Below, one piece after another: positions 57,955 through 64,000 of a stretch of DNA of 64,000 bases. Source of the DNA: Tubiluchus corallicola (Eukaryota > Priapulida > Priapulimorpha > Priapulimorphida > Tubiluchidae); assembly GCA_030141605.1 (NCBI GenBank), contig JAQGDQ010000023.1, forward strand, positions 682,001 through 746,000. Direction: 5' to 3'. The notes beneath the pieces were generated by a model, which saw only the letters and a program-made list of their open reading frames with translations, made no database searches and was not told the DNA's origin. Positions within the stretch are counted from its first letter, which is position 1, and each line of letters begins with the position of its first letter. Position numbers and translations under genes: made by a program.

Positions 57955-59720
57955 CCTTCCAACTCATTACTTCGTTTAAAACCTCTCTTGTTACAGATGC
58001 CAAGTTTGTCTGCAACTGTGTAATGAAATGGATAGTTGAAGACAGAAAAATTCAGTCTAATTTCGACTGCGTCGAGATGGTGGTGATCCCAACAACCTCA
58101 GCACATTTTACTGCCCTCTAAATGAGACACGTCACCTCGCTGTCAAAAGTAGAGCCAGTCAGTCGACCAAGGAAGCCTCTCTTTTGCTCTCTTGTTCTTA
58201 TCTAGCTGCAAACAGATTAATTTTACCACTGACAACATCACCATTATTTTAATACATATGCTCCGCCGGCTCCAACATTTTTTTTGGGCTTTGTTAGAAT
58301 CCATACTTGTTATTCGACTTTAAATTCCTAAATAAATACGATCATGACCGTAACAAATTATTGTCAACAAACTTTTTTTTAAATTAAAAATAGAGATATT
58401 TGTAATACTGAAAGGTAAGCAAGTTTTCTATTTTGACGCCTGACTACGAGCTGTACCTGCCAGTTGACGTATCAAAACAATCAAAATTTCTGGACGTCTA
58501 TTTGATTACTCGTTTTATTTCATTTCAGTGAATCACAGAACAGCACACATGCAACAATTTGAAAATAAACAAAAATAAATAAAAAATAAATCTTTTAAAA
58601 ATGTCGATTAAAATTTATGTTTATTTTTGCGGTTAAAAGTAGCTCTAATTTCGAAGTAGGAGAATGAAGTTTACCATAACCATTTGAATAATTTTTATAG
58701 TCCTTATCGCAAACGTGTACCAGTCCAACACCTGTTAAACATGTACCAGTCTAGCACCAGTTGAACGTGTACTAGTCTAACGCCTGTTGCACGTGTACCA
58801 CTTTAACACCTGCTGAACGTATACCAGTTACCAGATTGCAGATCACCACCGGGACTACAGAAATCGACTCTGTTAGAAATAAAAAATAGAACAATACAAC
58901 AAAACTTAAATATTTTATATGAAGGCTGTCACCTCTAAGTTATACATAATTTTATTTGTACAAACACTAGGGGAGAGCATTCTCTACCAGAAAGCGAAAT
59001 CGAATCTAATTTGTGACTTTCGAATTCGATTCGAATGTTCGAACCCGAACATTCAATGCTCACCCTTAATAAAAAAATGTATAATGTTGTTTTGGTACAT
59101 GGTGTGCTTTCGACCAAAATAGGAAGTTACACAATTGTAGTGCTAATATGAGGTACAATAACTTTCTCAAATTTAATAGAGCTCTTTCACTCATGTGAAC
59201 TTTCATAAAACCTGATCTAAATTCTAGAGTGGCGCTCTAGTCACCACTGATGTGATCTTCGTAATTGTAATGATATTGTCAATACTATTATCGCTACAGC
59301 TTGCCAAAACTGTTGCCACTATCATCATCATCATCGCTATTATCAGCGTATAATTTATGGAAAAGAGGTCGTTGAGGCGGTCTCCTTTTTGCAGACGCGG
59401 CAGCAGCCATACGGAAAGGAAGATCAGCTTGGTTTAGTTGACCAATAACTCTCCTTAGTCCCTACAAACTTTCCCTACAGTATTTCTGGCCATATGACAA
59501 AGTTTACTTTGTTAAATTTAATTTAGAGCGAAAATAAAGGCCAAAACTAGTTCTTGTTGACTACTAACGTTTCCCTCATGAAGCAACGGCATGGTTTTCG
59601 TAGAGTATAAAATGTCAGTAATATTTTAATGCTTTCCAACCAGTCTGAATTGCACTGGCAATTGATCAAGCTTCCTAGAATTAATTTTAGATACATTCAT
59701 TAATTGTTACTACATTTGAC
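57955..59720. other. Intergenic; possible last lipase exon not found
   Basis: If the lipase splices at 59727, a last coding exon should lie in this stretch, but I could not identify one. A minus-strand frame near 59470-59300 (LPFRMAAAASAKRRPP followed by an acidic run) is unrecognised. Confidence 0.35.
58717..58832. repeat. 26-bp minisatellite, about 4.4 units
   Basis: Units start at 58717, 58743, 58769, 58795 and 58821, each opening with GTACCAGT or a close variant and containing AACACCTGTTGAA-like sequence. Confidence 0.9.
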
Positions 59721-59726
59721 ACTTAC

Positions 59727-62700
59727 GTAAGCTGTGTTTCACCAGTTGTTATGGTAACCCTGTCGAGAAGAATTTTTGGATTATAGAAGATTGGCCATTC
59801 CCATGGTTTCCACAAATCATAGTTCGCTTGCCAGCTGAGGCTTAGTTGACTCAAACTTCCCACATTTTCTGGATGGCTTCCTATCATAGTGTAAGTTTGC
59901 CCGGCACTCCAGGTCATATCACTGATAACACGTTAATTAATATTACATACTCAAAAAATTATAACTGCCTTTCAAGATTTATCCATACGTTTATGCAATT
60001 TTACTTTATATACCTATCACTTTTCTAGGCTAAACCAAGAAACGCTAAAAAAGTTCGTGGATCTTTTGAGTTAACTTACTCGTCAATTCTTTTTTTCAAC
60101 ATTACCATTGCTGTGGGCGTAACAGAATCAGATACTAGATGCTGAGACCAGCACGCCAATGAGTTAACACGCAACTAGTTTCGTTAAAGAATATTTTTCA
60201 GGCTGCATTATTTGCCTTCTCGCTTAAATGCATCGCAGTGGACCACACAGATATTTATTCTAGTAAGGCTGCTCATCATGTTCGCCAAACTCTTGGGCTA
60301 TCAGTATTGTATTGAGTCTGGACTGTGGCTCTAGCTCGATGCTATTTTAATTCCGAAGCTCCTTATTGAGGATAATCTATAACCTCAGATTATAAGGCAC
60401 GAAATGCTTCTTTATCGTATGATGTTATAAAACATTTATTGAACAGCATGTAAAATCTAGTTGTTTCATAAATACAGCGTTTCATAAATACAGCTATCAT
60501 GTACTAATATGTAATGCTAAAACGTAGTTAGGCCGTTTATGATATGTAACGTATTAGACTTTGTAACGTCTTTGATTTACTAATGTACTAATACTACAAG
60601 TACTAATTGTTGATTATCACCTGTGCATTGTTATTATTGTAACGGATCCGTCTCCTCAGAATGTATAGAGCGGCATACAAGTTATAAAGTACTACAGCAG
60701 ACGAGAAAAGTAAAAAGATCCGGAATGCGAGTGTAAATTAAACTATATTGCACAACCGGTAACTCCAAAAGAATGACATGTGAACAGACTTTGGTATAAA
60801 AATCAGCAAACCTACAGCATTCACCCTTACAGACAGAAAGGCCAGATTGGAATCGTCAAATCACGGCATGCATTCTGTTTTATACAGGTACATTTGCATT
60901 ACTGGGCTTCTCTACTATTCCCATTACTAACATTATGGGGTTAGTCAAAACCCGTCTTCGTAACACTATCATCATGTAAATGTGAATTGTAACAATTATG
61001 CGCATTTTTAAATCACTTTTTGTTTGTTTTTCTCCCAGGTACACAATACAACAATGTAGAAAGCAGCATTAATCATACCTAGCCGAAATGTATATTTGGT
61101 CTCGAAATAAAGTTTAAGTTTTTAAATTCATGGCAAAATTTTAGGAAATTTAAGTTTAGTCTAATCTCTCACTCCTTTCACACTAATAAAACTTCAGAAA
61201 TTTAATTCACTTAGTTTCCGACACTAGAATTTGAAAATAAAATAACTGGTAAAATCAGAAAATAGGGTTGCTACGTACTTTCCCATCCTGGTTTGTGACG
61301 ACGAGCCTCCTGATCCGATAAAGATGATATTGAAATAGCCACTGGCACTGGAGCTGCCACTGGAGAATCTCACTGACGCTTGTTGATGCCATTCTGCAAG
61401 CAACGAAAAAACGCTTGTGTATAATTTTTATTTTGAACTGTGTGGGAGAAAGATAGCAAGGTTTCTACAAGCTTAAGTATTCTGCATGGGCAGTGGAGAG
61501 GCGAGCATTGTAAATAAATCACTGCTCTCTTGGAATGTTCTCATGACACTGCGTGGACGAATGTGTTTCTTTGGCATTCCTTACTGCCAATCAGTGCCCG
61601 GCAGACCTCGCGCAGAGAAAAAATAGTTTTTTTTAAATAAAATCTCTCATTGAAAGTTGAATACTTCAGTGAATACTTAAGATTTGTGATTGCTTAGAAA
61701 AGTAAGTTAAGCAACGCTCAGGTTGGATAGTAAATAAATTGGTGACACTCTGAGAAATGTATTGGCTGGTTACGGCTATTTATCTTGTTCAGATTAGTTG
61801 GTTCGTTTGTTGTTTGATTGGTCGGTTGGTCCATTGATTGGTATTGTTGGTTTGTCGCCAGCCAACCTACCGGCAAGCTACTCATTCAGTCTGTTAGTCG
61901 TTCAGTCAGTTAGCCACTTAGTGAGTCAGTTAGTGTATGCTTCATACGTCGTCTGCTCGTACTTTGTGCCTGCAGACAATCACTGATTTTGAGGTCTTTT
62001 ACTTTCATTGGGAATTATAGAAAGCGCCTTGTATAGGTGACTGGTTTTCTGTTTGCATGACTCATAGTCATGCTTCTCGTATTTGTTACGGATGGCAATA
62101 CTTACTTCCATATGGTTCGCTAGCATCAGTGTGCAGGTAAAACAAGAGGTTTTCATTATTTCCGGCATTGTATTGGTCAGCGTTCCATCCCATGGATGCG
62201 CAAGCGTCAGTTCCACACTTGATACACAATCCTGCACTAAACGTGTCGTAGTGATTGCACTTGTACGCACGATAAGAATGCGATGAACGAATGCTGTCCG
62301 TGAAGAACTGATATGCGCGACTATGGCTACAAACTACAAACAAAAAAAACATTATATTATAATAAAAATAAACATAAAAATACTACCTAAAATTATTGAT
62401 ACTTCTCTTTCTTTGTCTTTCGAAATGTGAGTGCAAGACGTGTCACTAGAAGATATTTTCGAAGCTACTTTAAAGGTGCTTTAGACGACTGAGAGAAAGA
62501 GAAATTTGAAGAAACGAATTGAGAGAATTAAGCATGAATATGGAAAATTGGAGCGATGATAGAAAGAAATAAAGAACAGTGGAGAAAATGTAAGATATTC
62601 AAAAATGTATACCTCCTCGTTCAACGTCGCCATTTGTGTAGTCACCAGCGTAAAACTGCTCAGCATTGTCACTAAGACCACACCCAGGTTGATTGGTGCC

Positions 62701-63752
62701 TCCGTTAGGATAAAAATCAACGTGACCTACAGGCTGGTTAATACCAGTACCTAAAATACAGGACTACATTGTCAGCCAATTACTGTATAATTTCTTAAAA
62801 AATCGGGAAACCCACAAATATTAATTAATTATTTATTTAACTAAGTAATCGTACATCTAAAGAAGCACTTTACCAAATAATAGACCTGCACGGACAAGAG
62901 AAATCTACTGTCATACAAAAGCGTATGATTAAAACGCAGTGCAGAATTTCACTGCAAGGAAAGTGATGCTCCCACCAAACATACGTTACCGAGTGTTATA
63001 TGGCTGTCAGTGTGTAAAACATCCACAAATCTAGCATCTGTAGGATCTAATCTGGCTAACGGGTTGTTGCCTTCAAAGGACGGGCCGGCTGGATCCATTC
63101 CTATTTACAAAACACAAAACATGTCGTTAGGCAAAAACGATTTATTGGGCTACTCGTTTACGAAGTAGCTGTATAAAGCCGTCTATTTCGTCGTAATGCT
63201 GTTCTCATTCCCGTTTAAGTTGTTCATGTGATACGTTTTCACCCATTTTGCCAATTTTTATGCTGTGACGTCACAGTAATTTTTTGTGCCTTAAATCTTT
63301 ACAATAAAACACATTCATAGCAATGACAAGCGGGGTATTCATAAAGAAGCGAAATCATAACAACAGCAAATGCCATTTTATATGACATATGCAGGCAGAT
63401 GGGTAGAAAAAACTCAATAAGGGAAATACTCGCCTTCTGATTTACAATTAGGCGCAATCATTCACTGTTTGTAAGAAGTTACAGTAGAATTTTGTTTTAT
63501 AGATGTACATAACTAAACTTTATTACCAGACCTTATCGTACGCCTTCAAGTTGTTCGTTTGACATCGTGTAAATTTTATCTTCGTAAGCCTATTACAATA
63601 ATTAGTCTAGTACATTAATTATAAGTAACTGCTACTTTTACACCTGTTATACGGCCCATGTTAGTAATTCTTTCACCAGCATACCCAGCAACGTGTCCAC
63701 CTAGACTGTGTCCAATTACGTGAAAATCTGCAGGGTTAGCACCAAATGAATT
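59727..63752 (-). CDS. Pancreatic-type (GX) triacylglycerol lipase, partial: 5' end outside window
   Basis: Secreted alpha/beta-hydrolase of the pancreatic lipase family, which hydrolyses acylglycerol or phospholipid esters. Visible minus-strand exons: 63752-63644, 63100-62990, 62750-62613, 62333-62106, 61393-61279 and 59921-59727, all GT-AG. The nucleophile elbow is GHSLGGH (about 63700). The catalytic Asp lies in GMDPAGP (start of exon 2). [16 protein letters not shown] and a lid of about 24 residues between two Cys follow. The catalytic His is in VCSHSRAY (start of exon 4). [20 protein letters not shown] keeps the family's disulphide pattern. The last two exons ([13 protein letters not shown], then DRVTITTGE) form a PLAT domain. 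All three catalytic residues are present. Upstream exons, including the signal peptide, lie beyond 64000. At 59727 the frame can either splice (GTAAGT) or read on to TAA at 59723. The family normally has about 20 more residues. Confidence 0.9.
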
Positions 63753-64000
63753 CTACAAGGAAACAGAGGCATATTGCAGAAATAGAAACCATACTAATAT
63801 ATTGTTGAACAGAAATAAAGTATAAGAATAAAGAAAGCTCATATGGAAATATTTCAAGCAACTGTGAGCGCAAAATGCAAGCAACGCAATAGAAATAATG
63901 ACTATAATATACTTTTTTGAAAAATTCCGTATAAAAAATCGTGTTTAATTAAGACAATTTTAATAGGCTGGTGTACCCGAAGCAAAGAAAGTTTGTTTCT

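Noticed and set aside
59300-59470. Minus-strand frame with MAAAASAKRRPP and an acidic run, as the last lipase exon
   Set aside because: Does not resemble the end of a PLAT domain and lacks the Cys expected in the family.

Overview
This is animal (metazoan) nuclear DNA. It is AT-rich, with GT-AG introns, short exons, and many decayed LINEs and DNA transposons. The recognisable proteins are dynactin p50, ARMC3, a CYP2-like P450, a pancreatic-type lipase and a Ly6 protein, all typical of invertebrate or chordate genomes. I cannot name the phylum from the sequence alone. Nothing looks bacterial or organellar.

Layout. 1-2.4 kb: no gene seen. 2.4-6.2 kb: a decayed endonuclease/RT LINE split by a second LINE fragment and an (AT)n tract. 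6.3-7.7 kb: diverged repeats. 8.3-15.7 kb (minus): DCTN2, six exons. Its intron 5 holds a TA-flanked transposon carrying a LINE. 16-20.4 kb: a tRNA-like SINE head, LINE scraps and an orphan promoter-like cluster. 20.4-23.4 kb: LINE remains with an exact 511-bp tandem duplication. 23.4-26.8 kb: a broken copy of the Ly6 gene interrupted by a 2.6-kb TTAA transposon. 29.5-32.6 kb (minus): an intact four-exon Ly6/uPAR gene with a hAT-type MITE in intron 2. 34.3-36.8 kb (plus): an uninterrupted ARMC3 coding region preceded by an RFX X-box. 37.6-38.6 kb: a solo-LTR-like repeat, with a diverged relative in opposite orientation at 56.8-57.9 kb. 40.3-47.4 kb (plus): a complete five-exon P450. 49.7-52.3 kb: a hAT-like element with an 8-bp target duplication, enclosing a LINE and LTR-like repeats. 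52.3-59.7 kb: repeats and minisatellites. 59.7-64 kb (minus): the 3' part of a lipase gene that runs off the window.

The genes are not an operon or a pathway and look independently regulated. The most informative part is the Ly6 duplication. Because the two copies are still alignable, each acts as the empty-site control for insertions in the other. This pins the boundaries and target duplications of two DNA transposons from the sequence alone. Other points worth checking are a P450 I-helix lacking its acidic residue and an intronless ARMC3 with an X-box.
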